From contig JAFMJQ010000007.1 of the NCBI GenBank assembly GCA_017853415.1, positions 1 to 32,141 of the forward strand: DNA of 32,141 bases, written 5' to 3'. The stretch is from Thermoleophilia bacterium (GTDB taxonomy: Bacteria; Actinomycetota; Thermoleophilia; Miltoncostaeales; Miltoncostaeaceae). The translations under genes were made by a program, and so were the position numbers. Position 1 is the stretch's first letter. Each line of letters opens with the position of its first letter. Shown piece by piece: positions 16,259-25,092 of this stretch. The notes under the pieces are model-generated. The model worked only from the letters and a program-made list of their open reading frames with translations. It had not been told where the DNA came from and ran no database searches.

Positions 16259-18051
16259 GCCGCCCCCGGGGACGCACCGGGCTCCAGACCTGGCTCATCG
16301 GCTCCTTCATCACCCTGGGGGTCGCGGCGAGCCTCCTCATGTTCCTCGTGCTGCTCCCCACCCTCGAGGGCAGCGTGGTGTCGGGCGCCACCGAGCGCAC
16401 GTCGCAGGCGACCGTGCGCGTGCTCGAGGACCTCTCGGAGGTGCCGGGCTCCGGGTACGGGCTCACCGACAGCCAGGGCGACGCCTACGTGACCCGCCTG
16501 GCGTCGGAGGTGCGCGGCGGCGCCCGCTACTACGACATCGCCACCGGCTGGCACGCGGCGGGACTGTCGTCGGCCCCGGGTGCCTTCCCGGTCGACGCCC
16601 TCACGCAGGAGGGCGACCTCGCCGACAAGTCGGTGTCACCGGCCCCGGTGCGCGTGCGCGTGGCGGAGGGCCCCGGCGACGCGCGCACGGTGTTCTCGGC
16701 GGTGCGCGTGACCCAGGGGGGCAACGTGGTCGGCATCGCCGAGGTGGCCGTGCCGGTGCCGCCTCCCACCGCGGAGATCGGGGCCCTGCAGCGTCGCGTG
16801 CTGTTCGCGGTCATCGCCGTGCTGCTGCTCGCCACCGTCGCCGGCGTGGCGCTGGCCCGCGTGCTCGGCCGGCGCATCGGGCGCGTGGCCGCCACCGCCG
16901 CCACGCTGTCGGGCGGCGACCTCTCGGCCCGCGCCCCGGAGGCCTCGCCGCGCGAGGTGGCCACGCTCGCGAATGGCCTCAACCGCATGGCCGACCGCGT
17001 GGAGGACCTCATCGGCACCGTCACGGGCGAGCGCGACCGCGCGCGCAGCCTGGTCGCCGGGCTCGCCGAGGGCGTCCTCATGATCGACCCCGACGACGTG
17101 GTGGTGGTGGCCAACGACGCCGCCGTGCGCATGATCGGCCTCGGTGCCCGTGGCGAGGCGCGCGTCGCCGACCTCGACCCCGACCTCGTCGCGCTCATCG
17201 GCCGTGCCCGCTCCGAGGCCCGGCCGGTGGAGGGGCCGGAGGTCTCCACCCCGGAGGGGGGCGCACTGGCCGTGGAGGCGGTGCCGCTGCCCGAGCCCGC
17301 TGGCACGGTGATCCTCACGATCCGCGATGTCACCCAGGAGCGCGCGCTCGAGCGCACCCGCCGCGAGCTCGTGGCCAACGTCTCGCACGAGCTGAAGACG
17401 CCCGTGGCCGCCATCCGCGGGTTGCTCGAGCTCATGGAGGACGACTCCATGCCGGCGGACGACCGGCGCGAGTTCGTGCGCCTCATGAGCGCCGAGTCGG
17501 CCCGGCTGCAGCGCCTGGTGGAGGAGCAGCTGCAGCTCGCGCGCCTCGACTCGGGCGGCCTGCCGCTGGAGCGCGAGCCCATGGACCTGGCGGCCACCAT
17601 CCGCGCGGCCGCGCGTCCCAGGGCGCTGCTTGCCGAGCGCGAGGGCGTGACCCTGCGCATCGAGGCCGCATCTCCCGTGCCCATGGAGGGCGACCCGGCG
17701 CGGCTGGAGCAGGTGCTGCTCATCCTGCTCGACAACGCGGCCCGGCACACGCCCGCGGGCGGCACCATCGCGGTGGACGCCCACGTGCAGGGCGCGGACG
17801 CCGTGATGTCGGTGTCGGACACCGGCGAGGGCATCCCCGCCGATGCCATCGACAGCGTGTTCGATCGCTTCTACCGCGCCGACGCCTCGCGCGAGCGGTC
17901 CGATCAGCAGGGCGCGGGGCTGGGCCTGGCCATCGCCCGCGGCATCGTGCGCGCACATGGCGGCGACATCACGGTGCGCTCCCAGCCGGGTCGCGGCAGC
18001 GTCTTCACCGTGCGGCTGCCGCGCGACGCCGGGGTAGGCTCCGCCACGTGA
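16255..18051 (+). CDS. Sensor histidine kinase
   Basis: A 598-residue membrane kinase, partner of the regulator encoded just upstream (GTGA overlap). One membrane segment at about 13-34 (WLIGSFITLGVAASLLMFLVLL), an extracytoplasmic sensor of about 145 residues with no recognised fold, a second segment at about 182-205 (FAVIAVLLLATVAGVALARVLG), HAMP to about 255, then a PAS-like region (VAGLAEGVLMIDPDDVVVVANDAAVRMIG). H378 in ANVSHELKTPVAAIRG is the phosphorylated histidine. The ATPase domain has the N box DNAARHTPAGG, G1 DTGEGIPAD and G2 GAGLGLAIARGIVRAHGG. The domain order is that of PhoR/ResE-like kinases. The signal sensed is unknown; coupling to htrA suggests envelope protein stress. Confidence 0.93.
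   Translation: MSRPRGRTGLQTWLIGSFITLGVAASLLMFLVLLPTLEGSVVSGATERTSQATVRVLEDLSEVPGSGYGLTDSQGDAYVTRLASEVRGGARYYDIATGWHAAGLSSAPGAFPVDALTQEGDLADKSVSPAPVRVRVAEGPGDARTVFSAVRVTQGGNVVGIAEVAVPVPPPTAEIGALQRRVLFAVIAVLLLATVAGVALARVLGRRIGRVAATAATLSGGDLSARAPEASPREVATLANGLNRMADRVEDLIGTVTGERDRARSLVAGLAEGVLMIDPDDVVVVANDAAVRMIGLGARGEARVADLDPDLVALIGRARSEARPVEGPEVSTPEGGALAVEAVPLPEPAGTVILTIRDVTQERALERTRRELVANVSHELKTPVAAIRGLLELMEDDSMPADDRREFVRLMSAESARLQRLVEEQLQLARLDSGGLPLEREPMDLAATIRAAARPRALLAEREGVTLRIEAASPVPMEGDPARLEQVLLILLDNAARHTPAGGTIAVDAHVQGADAVMSVSDTGEGIPADAIDSVFDRFYRADASRERSDQQGAGLGLAIARGIVRAHGGDITVRSQPGRGSVFTVRLPRDAGVGSAT
18035..18040 (+). promoter_or_regulatory. Possible leaderless -10 box of the SDR gene, inside the kinase gene
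   Basis: TAGGCT, 7 nt before the GTG at 18048 and within the last codons of the kinase. It may let the metabolic genes downstream be expressed without the two-component system. Confidence 0.4.
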
Positions 18052-18920
18052 GCAGCCCCGTCGCACTCGTCACCGGCGCCGGCCGCGGCGTCGGCCGTGC
18101 CACCGCCGAGCGCCTGGCGCGCGGCGGCTACGCCGTGGTGGCCGGAGTGCGCGACCTCGATCGTGCGCACGAGGAGTACGACGACCCGTCGGCGCTCACC
18201 CTCGTGGAGCTCGACGTCACCCGCCCCGAGCAGATCACCGCCGCCGCGGCCGTGGCCACCGAGCTCGCGGGCGGCGGCGCCGTGGACGTGCTCGTCAACA
18301 ACGCCGCGTACGCGATGATGGGCCCGCAGGAGAGCGGGGACCTCGACGTGGCCCGCGAGATGTTCGAGACCAATGTCTGGGGCGCCGCGGCCGTGGTGCA
18401 GGCCGTGGTGCCGGCCATGCGCGAGGCCCGGCGCGGCACCGTCGTCACGGTGTCGTCCATCGGCGCGCGCCTCACCAACCCGCTCGTCGGCTTCTACCAC
18501 GCGTCCAAGTACGCCCTGAACGCGCTCTCCGAGGCGCTGTCGGTGGAGATGGGCCCGTTCGGCGTGCGGGTCGTGATGATCGAGCCCGGCATGATCGACA
18601 CCGACTTCCCCAGCGCCACCCGGCTCACCGGTGGGGTCACCGACGCCGACTCGCCCTACGCGCCCCTGTTCGGCGACCTTCGCGCCGGCTTCGGGAAGTG
18701 GCGCGAGCGCCCCGACTCCAGCACCGCCGCCACGTGCGCCGAGGCCATATGGGACGCCATCCACGCCGACCCGCCGCCGATTCGCGTGGTGGTGGGTGAC
18801 GATGCCGCCGAGCTCGACGAGGCCATCCGCACGTCGGCCGACGACGCCGAGTTCCAGCAGCGCCTGCGCGGCTTCCTCGACCTCGACTGGGCCCCCCGCC
18901 CGCCGGATCCCCGCACCTGA
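18048..18920 (+). CDS. Short-chain dehydrogenase/reductase
   Basis: A 290-residue NAD(P)-dependent oxidoreductase of the classical SDR group. It has the cofactor motif TGAGRGVG at residues 9-16, the NNAAY motif (usually NNAG), the active-site serine in TVSSIGARL and YHASK as the catalytic Tyr-x-x-x-Lys. The sequence SKYALNALSEALSVEMGPFGVRVVMIEPGMIDTDF is typical of this group. The substrate is unknown. The GTG at 18048 overlaps the kinase stop by 4 nt and its stop overlaps the ATG of the glycerate kinase gene by one base (TGATG). The C-terminus is extended relative to minimal 250-residue SDRs. Confidence 0.88.
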   Translation: MSSPVALVTGAGRGVGRATAERLARGGYAVVAGVRDLDRAHEEYDDPSALTLVELDVTRPEQITAAAAVATELAGGGAVDVLVNNAAYAMMGPQESGDLDVAREMFETNVWGAAAVVQAVVPAMREARRGTVVTVSSIGARLTNPLVGFYHASKYALNALSEALSVEMGPFGVRVVMIEPGMIDTDFPSATRLTGGVTDADSPYAPLFGDLRAGFGKWRERPDSSTAATCAEAIWDAIHADPPPIRVVVGDDAAELDEAIRTSADDAEFQQRLRGFLDLDWAPRPPDPRT

Positions 18921-20035
18921 TGCGGGTGGTCGTGGCACCGGCGCCGTTCAAGGCGGCACTGGGCCCGGCCGATGCCGCAGCGGCGATGGCCATGGGTGCC
19001 CGCCTGGCCGGGGCCGAGGTGGTGGAGCTGCCCGTGGCCGACGGCGGCGAGGGCACCCTCGATGCGCTGGTGGCGGCCGGGGGAGGGCGGCTGGTCGAGG
19101 CGACGGCGCGTGATCCGCTCGGCCGACCCATCGGCACGGCCTTCGGGATCCTCCCCGACGGCACCGCCGTGGTGGAGCTCGCGCGCGCGTCGGGCTACGA
19201 ACTGCTGTCCGACCACGAGCGCGATCCCGAGGCCACCACCACCGCCGGCACCGGCGACCTCATCCGGGCGGCGCTCGACGCCGGCTGCGGGCGCGTCATC
19301 GTGGGGGTGGGTGGCAGCGCCACCACCGACGGCGGCCTGGGCCTGGCCATCGCCCTCGGTGCCGGCGTGCGTGATGACAACGACGAGGAACTCGCCGGCA
19401 TCGGCGGCGCGCTGCTGCGCGTGCGCCGGGTCGACCTGGCGGGGCTCGACCCCCGGCTGGCGTCGGTGACCATCGACGTGGCGTGCGATGTCACCAGCCC
19501 GCTCACCGGCCCCGACGGCTCGGCCGCGGTGTTCGGTCCGCAGAAGGGCGCCACGCCCGACGCCGTGGAGCGCCTCGATGAGGGCCTCGCCAACCTGGCG
19601 TCGGTGCTGGTCGCGCAGGGACTGCCCGACATCGCCCACCTGCCCCGTGCCGGGGCGGCCGGCGGCGCGGCGGGCGGCATGATGGCCATGCTTGGCGCCG
19701 CGCTCACCGACGGCGGCGCGCTGGTGACCGAGGCGGCCGGGCTGGACGCCGCCCTCGTGGGCGCGGACCTCTGCATCACGGGCGAGGGGCGCCTCGACGA
19801 GCAGACCCTCACCGGCAAGGCCCCCGCCGCGGTGGCCGCCGCCTGCACACGCGCCGGCGTGCCGTGCGTGGGGCTCTTCGGCCAGGTGGACGTGCCGCCG
19901 GGCATCGCGCGGCGCATGGGGCTTGTGGCCGCGCTGCCCATCGGCCGCGCCGTGCGTCCCCTGCCCGAGGCGCTTGCCGCGACGGCCGACGACCTCGCCG
20001 CCGCCACGGCCGCGGTGGTGGCGCTGCGGTCGTGA
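18920..20035 (+). CDS. Glycerate kinase (GarK/GlxK family)
   Basis: A 371-residue cytosolic kinase that phosphorylates glycerate, normally giving 2-phosphoglycerate. The start MRVVVAPAPFKAALGPADAAAAMAMG (canonical DSFKGSLSA form altered to APAPFKAAL) is followed by VADGGEGTLDALVAAGGG, GVGGSATTDGGLGLAIALG, AAVFGPQKGATPD, GAAGGAAGGMMAML and ITGEGRLDEQTLTGKAP, all family signatures. The TGATG overlap with the SDR gene suggests coupling. It may act in glyoxylate or serine turnover; nothing else of that pathway is in the window. The C-terminal segment is full length. Confidence 0.93.
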   Translation: MRVVVAPAPFKAALGPADAAAAMAMGARLAGAEVVELPVADGGEGTLDALVAAGGGRLVEATARDPLGRPIGTAFGILPDGTAVVELARASGYELLSDHERDPEATTTAGTGDLIRAALDAGCGRVIVGVGGSATTDGGLGLAIALGAGVRDDNDEELAGIGGALLRVRRVDLAGLDPRLASVTIDVACDVTSPLTGPDGSAAVFGPQKGATPDAVERLDEGLANLASVLVAQGLPDIAHLPRAGAAGGAAGGMMAMLGAALTDGGALVTEAAGLDAALVGADLCITGEGRLDEQTLTGKAPAAVAAACTRAGVPCVGLFGQVDVPPGIARRMGLVAALPIGRAVRPLPEALAATADDLAAATAAVVALRS

Positions 20036-20061
20036 TCCCCGTGGGCATTCGGCCCCGCTGC

Positions 20062-20067
20062 TAGGGT
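20062..20067 (+). promoter_or_regulatory. Leaderless -10 box of the rmlA-rmlD-rmlB genes
   Basis: TAGGGT, 8 nt before the GTG at 20076, in the 40-bp gap after the glycerate kinase gene. Confidence 0.5.
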
Positions 20068-20075
20068 CGCGCGTC

Positions 20076-21149
20076 GTGAGCAGGGAACTCAAGGGACTGG
20101 TGCTCTCGGGCGGAGCCGGCACGCGCCTGCGGCCCATCACCCACACGTCGGCCAAGCAGCTCGTGCCGGTGGCCAACAAGCCCGTCCTCTTCTACGGGCT
20201 CGAGGCCCTGCGCGACGCCGGCATCACCGACATCGGCATCATCATCGGCGACACCGGCGATGAGATCCGCCAGGCGATCGGCGACGGCTCGGCGCTGGGG
20301 ATCCGCGTCACGTTCATCCCGCAGTCGGCGCCGCTGGGCCTTGCCCACGCCGTGCTGACGGCCGAGGACTTCCTGGGCGACAGCCCCTTCGTGATGTACC
20401 TGGGCGACAACCTGCTGCGCGATGGCATCACGCCGCTGGTGGATGAGTTCCGCGCCTCCGACCCCGACGCGATGATCCTGCTGCAGCACGTGCCCAACCC
20501 GTCGTCGTACGGCGTGGCGGTGCTCGACGGCGACCGCGTGGTGAACCTCGAGGAGAAGCCCGCGCAGCCGAGGAGCGACCTCGCGCTGGTGGGCGTGTAC
20601 ATGTTCACGCCGTCCATCCTCGACGCCGCGAAGTCCATCGCGCCGTCCGCGCGCGGCGAGCTGGAGATCACCGACGCCATCCAGTACCTCATCGACCAGG
20701 GTCGCCGGGTGGAGCCCCACGTGGTGACCGGCTGGTGGAAGGACACCGGCCAGGTGGAGGACATGCTCGAGGCCAACCGGCTCATCCTCGATGTCATCGA
20801 GCCCCGGGTGGACGGCGAGCTCATCGACAGCGACATCGAGGGCCGTGTGGTGATCGAGGCCGGGGCCCGGCTCGTGAACAGCCACGTGCGCGGACCCGCG
20901 GTGATCGGCCGCGACGCCGTGGTGGAGAACGCCTACATCGGGCCCTACTCGTCGATCTCCACGGGGTGCGTGGTGCGCCGCGCCGAGATCGAGCACTCGA
21001 TCCTGCTCGAGCGCGTGCACGTGGAGGACCTCGACGCCCGCGTCGAGAGCAGCCTCATCGGCCGCGACGTCACGATCACCCGCACCGACGCCAAGCCGCG
21101 CGCCTACCGCTTCGTGCTGGGCGACTCGTCGGTGATCGGCCTCACCTAG
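20076..21149 (+). CDS. rmlA: Glucose-1-phosphate thymidylyltransferase, long form
   Basis: A 357-residue nucleotidyltransferase making dTDP-glucose from dTTP and glucose-1-phosphate. The N-terminal Rossmann-like domain has SGGAGTRLRPIT (residues 11-22), SAKQLVPVANKPVLFYGLEAL and the YLGDNLL motif; WWKDTGQVEDMLEAN follows. A C-terminal left-handed beta-helix part (from about residue 250, RVVIEAGARLVNSHVRGPAVIG) marks it as the long (StrD-like) type rather than the roughly 290-residue RmlA. The GTG at 20076 gives the normal N-terminus and has a TAGGGT box 8 nt upstream. It is followed by rmlD after 9 nt. A sugar other than glucose is possible for this subgroup. Confidence 0.9.
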   Translation: MSRELKGLVLSGGAGTRLRPITHTSAKQLVPVANKPVLFYGLEALRDAGITDIGIIIGDTGDEIRQAIGDGSALGIRVTFIPQSAPLGLAHAVLTAEDFLGDSPFVMYLGDNLLRDGITPLVDEFRASDPDAMILLQHVPNPSSYGVAVLDGDRVVNLEEKPAQPRSDLALVGVYMFTPSILDAAKSIAPSARGELEITDAIQYLIDQGRRVEPHVVTGWWKDTGQVEDMLEANRLILDVIEPRVDGELIDSDIEGRVVIEAGARLVNSHVRGPAVIGRDAVVENAYIGPYSSISTGCVVRRAEIEHSILLERVHVEDLDARVESSLIGRDVTITRTDAKPRAYRFVLGDSSVIGLT

Positions 21150-21158
21150 GCGGCGGGC

Positions 21159-21995
21159 GTGCGTGCGCTGGTCATCGGGCACCGGGGGATGCTCGGCACG
21201 GACCTCATGCAGCACCTCGCCGCCGGGGGGCACGAGGCCGTGGGCCTCGACCTGCCGGAGCTCGACATCACCGACCGCCGCCGGGTCATCCGTGCGGTGT
21301 CGGAGGCCGCCCCCGATGCGGTGTTCCACCTGGCGGCCTGGACCGATGTGGATGGCGCCGAGGAGAACGAGGAGCAGGCGCTGCTCGTGAACGGCGAGGG
21401 CACGCGCAACGTGGCCATCGGCGCGCGCGAGGCCGGTGCGGCGCTCGTGGCGGTGAGCACCGACTACGTGTTCCCCGGCACGGGCGGCCCCTACGCCGAG
21501 GACGACGCCACCGATCCGCTGCAGGCCTACGGCCGCACCAAGCTCGCCGGCGAGCGCCTGGCCGAGCTGGAGTACCCGGAGGGCACGCGCATCGGCCGCA
21601 CGGCCTGGCTCTACGGGGCGCATGGCCGCAACTTCGTGGACACCATGATCGGGCTGGGATCCGACCCGGCACGCGACCACGTGGACGTGGTGGCCGACCA
21701 GGTGGGGTGCCCCACGTGGACCCGCGACCTCTGCCCGGCGCTCGTCGACCTGCTCGACCAGCCCGCGGGCACCTACCACGTGGCGGGCGGCGGCAGCACC
21801 ACCTGGGCGGGGCTCGCGCGGGAGGCCTACCGCCTGGCGGGGGTGGAGTGCGAGGTGCGCGACACCACCACCGAGGCGTTCGCGCGACCGGCGCCGCGGC
21901 CGGCGGTGAGCGTGCTCGAGGTGACCCACGAGGGTGCCCCGCGCCTGCGCGCGTGGGAGGATGCCCTCGCCGACTACATCAGGGAGCGTTCGTGA
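21159..21995 (+). CDS. rmlD: dTDP-4-dehydrorhamnose reductase
   Basis: A 278-residue NAD(P)H-dependent SDR-fold enzyme catalysing the last step of dTDP-L-rhamnose synthesis. The cofactor motif is GHRGMLG at residues 7-13 (usually G.GQLG). Further blocks are VFHLAAWTDVDGAEE, VSTDYVFPGTGGPYAEDD, YGRTKLAGE (catalytic Tyr-x-x-x-Lys) and RTAWLYGAHGRNFVDTM. It starts with GTG 9 nt after the rmlA stop and ends in a GTGA overlap with rmlB. It is not fused to an RmlC-like epimerase domain, and no separate rmlC is present, so the epimerase must be elsewhere. Confidence 0.92.
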   Translation: MRALVIGHRGMLGTDLMQHLAAGGHEAVGLDLPELDITDRRRVIRAVSEAAPDAVFHLAAWTDVDGAEENEEQALLVNGEGTRNVAIGAREAGAALVAVSTDYVFPGTGGPYAEDDATDPLQAYGRTKLAGERLAELEYPEGTRIGRTAWLYGAHGRNFVDTMIGLGSDPARDHVDVVADQVGCPTWTRDLCPALVDLLDQPAGTYHVAGGGSTTWAGLAREAYRLAGVECEVRDTTTEAFARPAPRPAVSVLEVTHEGAPRLRAWEDALADYIRERS

Positions 21996-22984
21996 AGGTC
22001 CTCATCACCGGCGGGTGCGGGTTCATCGGCTCGGAGGTCATCCGGGTGGCCATCGAGCAGGGCCACGAGGTGGTCAACCTCGACAAGCTCACCTACGCGG
22101 GCAACCCCGCGAACGTCGCCGAGCTCATGGACAACCCGCTCTACGGGTTCATCCACGGCGACATCGCCGACCCCGAGGTGGCGGCCACCGCGGTGGAGGG
22201 CTGCGAGGTGGTCATCAACCTGGCCGCCGAGAGCCACGTGGACCGCTCCCTGCACAACCCCACCGAGTTCATCCAGACCGACGTCGTGGGCACCGCCACG
22301 CTCATCATGGCCGCGCGCGAGGCCGGGGTGCGCCGCTTCGTGCAGGTGAGCACCGACGAGGTGTACGGCTCCATCCCGTCGGGGGCCTTCAGGGAGACCG
22401 ACCCCATCCAGCCCTCGTCGCCCTACTCGGCGAGCAAGGCCGGTGGCGACCTTCAGGCCCTGGCGATCCACCACACCTTCGGTTACGACATCGTCATCAC
22501 CCGCGGCTCGAACACCTACGGCCCGCGCCAGTACCCCGAGAAGCTCGTGCCGCTGTTCATCACCAACGCCCTCGACGGCCTGCCGCTGCCGGTGTACGGC
22601 GACGGCCAGCAGGTGCGCGACTGGATCCACGTGCGCGACCACGCCGAGGGCATCTGGTTCGCCATGGAGAACGGCGAGGCGGGGCAGGTGTACAACGTGG
22701 GCGGCGGCAACGAGTGGCCCAATCTGGAGATCACCCGCCGCATCCTCGCCCACACCGGCGCGTCGGACGACCTCATCACCTACGTGGAGGATCGCCCGGG
22801 GCATGACCGCCGCTACGCCCTCGACACCTCGAGGATGCGCGCGATGGGCTGGGCCCCGCAGGTGGACTTCGACGAGGGCCTCGCGGCCACCGTGGAGTGG
22901 TACCGCGACGGCCGCCCGTGGTGGGAGCCCATCAAGAGCGGCGAGTACGCGGAGTGGTACGCCAAGAACTACGCCTCGCGCTGA
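21992..22984 (+). CDS. rmlB: dTDP-glucose 4,6-dehydratase
   Basis: A 330-residue extended SDR that converts dTDP-glucose to dTDP-4-keto-6-deoxyglucose. It has GGCGFIGSEV (residues 7-16), the DKLTYAGNPAN loop typical of RmlB, NLAAESHVDRSLHNP, VSTDEVYGS with the acid/base Asp-Glu, and YSASKAGGD with the catalytic Tyr and Lys, then RGSNTYGPRQYPEKLVPLF. The length is normal. The GTG at 21992 overlaps the rmlD stop (GTGA) and gives the typical MKVLITGGCGF-like start; the longer frame upstream is not coding. It ends 22 bp before the convergent protease gene. Confidence 0.95.
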   Translation: MKVLITGGCGFIGSEVIRVAIEQGHEVVNLDKLTYAGNPANVAELMDNPLYGFIHGDIADPEVAATAVEGCEVVINLAAESHVDRSLHNPTEFIQTDVVGTATLIMAAREAGVRRFVQVSTDEVYGSIPSGAFRETDPIQPSSPYSASKAGGDLQALAIHHTFGYDIVITRGSNTYGPRQYPEKLVPLFITNALDGLPLPVYGDGQQVRDWIHVRDHAEGIWFAMENGEAGQVYNVGGGNEWPNLEITRRILAHTGASDDLITYVEDRPGHDRRYALDTSRMRAMGWAPQVDFDEGLAATVEWYRDGRPWWEPIKSGEYAEWYAKNYASR

Positions 22985-23006
22985 CCGTGGCGTGCCGCCC
23001 TGCGCG

Positions 23007-24095
23007 TCACCTGATGCGCAGGCGGGTGGGGTAGGTGCTCCAGTAGCGCATGCCCGTGGTGGCGTCGCGCACGTCGGCGAACACCGTGAGCACCTGGCCC
23101 CTCCGGTGCGTGTGCCGGTGCTGCACCGACCAGGCGCCACAGCGCGTGCGCATGGTCCGGGTGGTGGCCCGCGTGTAGTGCCAGCTCTCGCCCGAGTGCG
23201 CGGCGCGGAAGCGCGTGGTCACGCGGTGCCCGAGCCCACCCGACTGGCACCAGCGCATGGTGAGGCGCGTCCACCGGCCGCCCGGCACCTGGCGGGCGGA
23301 CAGGGACGTCACCTCGGGAAGGCTCACGCGGGCATCCCCGCCCGAGCGCACCCAGTCCACCCAGGTGCTGTAGGTGCCCACATGGGTGTAGGCCGTGGGG
23401 GCGGAGTTGTCGCAGCCCTCGGGCCCGAATGAGACCACCCCGATGAGGATTCCCTCGTGCTCGAGCGGCCCGCCGCTGTCGCCCCAGCACGCCGCGGCCT
23501 CGGTGCTGAACGGCATGGTGCCGCAGATCGTTCCCCAGGGCGCGCCCTGCTCACGGCACTCGGCGGGCGTGGACACCGAGATCTGGCCCGTGAGCAGCTG
23601 GTCGCTGCCCTGCGGGGCCTCCACCGTGGCGCCCCAGCCCGACACCCATCCGCTGGCGGCGTATGAGGCCCGCGGGCCGCGCTGGTACCTCTCGGTGGCC
23701 GGGCTGATCGACGGCGGCACCGGTTGGGCCAGGTGCACGAGTGCGATGTCGTGTCCCCAGCGGCGCGGGTCGTAGAGCGGGTACTGGGCGATGCGGTCGA
23801 CGACGTAGCGGTTCTCCGCGGCAACCAGGGAGAGCACCGGCTGGCCGGCGGCCACCTGCACCTGGTCGGGCCGCAGGCCCTGGGTGCAGTGGCCAGCGGT
23901 CACCACCCATTGCGGGTCGAGCAGGGTCCCGGTGCAGAACTGGGCCGCGCGGGTGGTGGGCTGCGTGGGGTCGAGCAGCGCCACCACGTGGTCGCCCGTG
24001 CCCGGGTCGGCGGGGGCGCCCCCCACCACCCCAAGCGCTGCCGATACGCCCCACAGCGACAGGATGCCCGTGATGATCGCCAGCGTCCTCCGCAT
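23007..24095 (-). CDS. Secreted S1-family serine protease with extra C-terminal domain
   Basis: A 362-residue protein. Signal peptide about residues 1-20 (MRRTLAIITGILSLWGVSAA), then VVGG at 23-26, the position of the mature trypsin N-terminus, so any propeptide is only a few residues. The triad is H69 (VTAGHC), D116 (GHDIALVHL) and S217 (CWGDSGGPL). The specificity residue six before the serine is A211, not Asp, which argues against trypsin-like cleavage after Arg/Lys. Residues about 255-362 form an extra Arg/Trp-rich domain that I do not recognise (LTMRWCQSGGLGHRV, CGAWSVQHRH), perhaps beta-rich. The ATG at 24095 has TAGCGT 7 nt upstream. It probably acts outside the cell. Confidence 0.85.
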   Translation of the reverse strand: MRRTLAIITGILSLWGVSAALGVVGGAPADPGTGDHVVALLDPTQPTTRAAQFCTGTLLDPQWVVTAGHCTQGLRPDQVQVAAGQPVLSLVAAENRYVVDRIAQYPLYDPRRWGHDIALVHLAQPVPPSISPATERYQRGPRASYAASGWVSGWGATVEAPQGSDQLLTGQISVSTPAECREQGAPWGTICGTMPFSTEAAACWGDSGGPLEHEGILIGVVSFGPEGCDNSAPTAYTHVGTYSTWVDWVRSGGDARVSLPEVTSLSARQVPGGRWTRLTMRWCQSGGLGHRVTTRFRAAHSGESWHYTRATTRTMRTRCGAWSVQHRHTHRRGQVLTVFADVRDATTGMRYWSTYPTRLRIR

Positions 24096-24102
24096 GCGGG
24101 CG

Positions 24103-24108
24103 ACGCTA
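24103..24108 (-). promoter_or_regulatory. Leaderless -10 box of the protease gene
   Basis: TAGCGT on the minus strand, 7 nt before the ATG at 24095, lying inside the last codons of terC copy 1's neighbourhood. It gives the protease gene its own promoter. Confidence 0.45.
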
Positions 24109-24116
24109 TCAGCGGC

Positions 24117-25082
24117 TCAGCCCGCCGCCGGCGATCCCGGGCGAGGTCCGTCCTTTCGGGTAGCCCACAACGACCAGATGATCGAGACCGCCAGCGCCCC
24201 GACGATGACCGACAGCGAGAGCCAGATGGGCAGCTTGCCCACGGGCGTCTCGGAGAGGATCAGCTTGATGCCGGCGAAGGCCAGCAGGAACGCCAGCCCG
24301 TAGTGCAGGTGCACGAACCGCTTGAGCAGCCCGGCCAGGCAGAAGTACAGGGCCCGGAGCCCCAGCACGGCCATGGCGATTGATGCCCACACGATGAAGG
24401 TGTTGGTGGTGATGGCCAGCACCGCGGCCACGGAGTCGATGGCGAAGATGAGGTCGCTCGATTCGATGGCCACCAGGGCCACGAGCAGCATCGTGGCCGC
24501 GCGCTTGCCGCCCACGCGCGTGAAGAAGCGGTTGCCCTCATACGTGCTGGTGACCGGCATCATGCGGCGCATCAGCCGCACCATCACGTTGTTGCCCGGG
24601 TCCTTCGGCGCGTCGTGCCTGAACGCCATGTGCCAGCCGGTGTAGATGAGGAAGATGCCGAACAGGTAGGCGGTCCAGAAGAAGGCCTCGAGCAGCCCCG
24701 AGCCCACGAAGATGAACGCCAGGCGCATCACCAGCGCGCCGATCACCCCCCAGAAGAGCACCCGGTGCTGGTAGCGGTCGGGCACCGCGAAGTACCCGAA
24801 GATGAGCGCGAAGATGAACACGTTGTCCACCGACAGCGCCTTCTCGATGAGGTACGCCGAGTAGTAGGTGGCCGCCGCGTCGCCCCCCTGCCACATCAGC
24901 AGGATCAGGCCGAACCCGAGCCCGGCGGCGATCCAGATGGTGCTCCACACCGCGGCCTCGCGGAACGACACCACGTGGTCGTCGCGGTGCAGGAACAGGT
25001 CGACGGCCAGCATCACCACGATGCCGCCGCCCAGGGCGAACCACGCCCACAGGGGAACCGCGAAGTCGAGTGCCTCGTTCAC
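24117..25082 (-). CDS. TerC/Alx-family membrane protein, probable Mn2+ exporter (copy 1)
   Basis: A 321-residue polytopic protein with about eight or nine helices. Family signatures: LIEKALSVDNVFIFALIFGYF and, in the second half, AIESSDLIFAIDSVAAVLAIT, whose acidic residues lie in the membrane and likely bind metal. Alx/TerC members export manganese or supply metal to exported enzymes. The gene starts with GTG at 25082, 10 nt after a GGAGG site, and lies behind a manganese-sensing riboswitch (25118-25214), which strongly supports a manganese role. It is the only gene here with a long structured leader of known type. A second TerC, only partly similar, is at 30763. Confidence 0.92.
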   Translation of the reverse strand: MNEALDFAVPLWAWFALGGGIVVMLAVDLFLHRDDHVVSFREAAVWSTIWIAAGLGFGLILLMWQGGDAAATYYSAYLIEKALSVDNVFIFALIFGYFAVPDRYQHRVLFWGVIGALVMRLAFIFVGSGLLEAFFWTAYLFGIFLIYTGWHMAFRHDAPKDPGNNVMVRLMRRMMPVTSTYEGNRFFTRVGGKRAATMLLVALVAIESSDLIFAIDSVAAVLAITTNTFIVWASIAMAVLGLRALYFCLAGLLKRFVHLHYGLAFLLAFAGIKLILSETPVGKLPIWLSLSVIVGALAVSIIWSLWATRKDGPRPGSPAAG

Positions 25083-25092
25083 CGCGTGCGCA

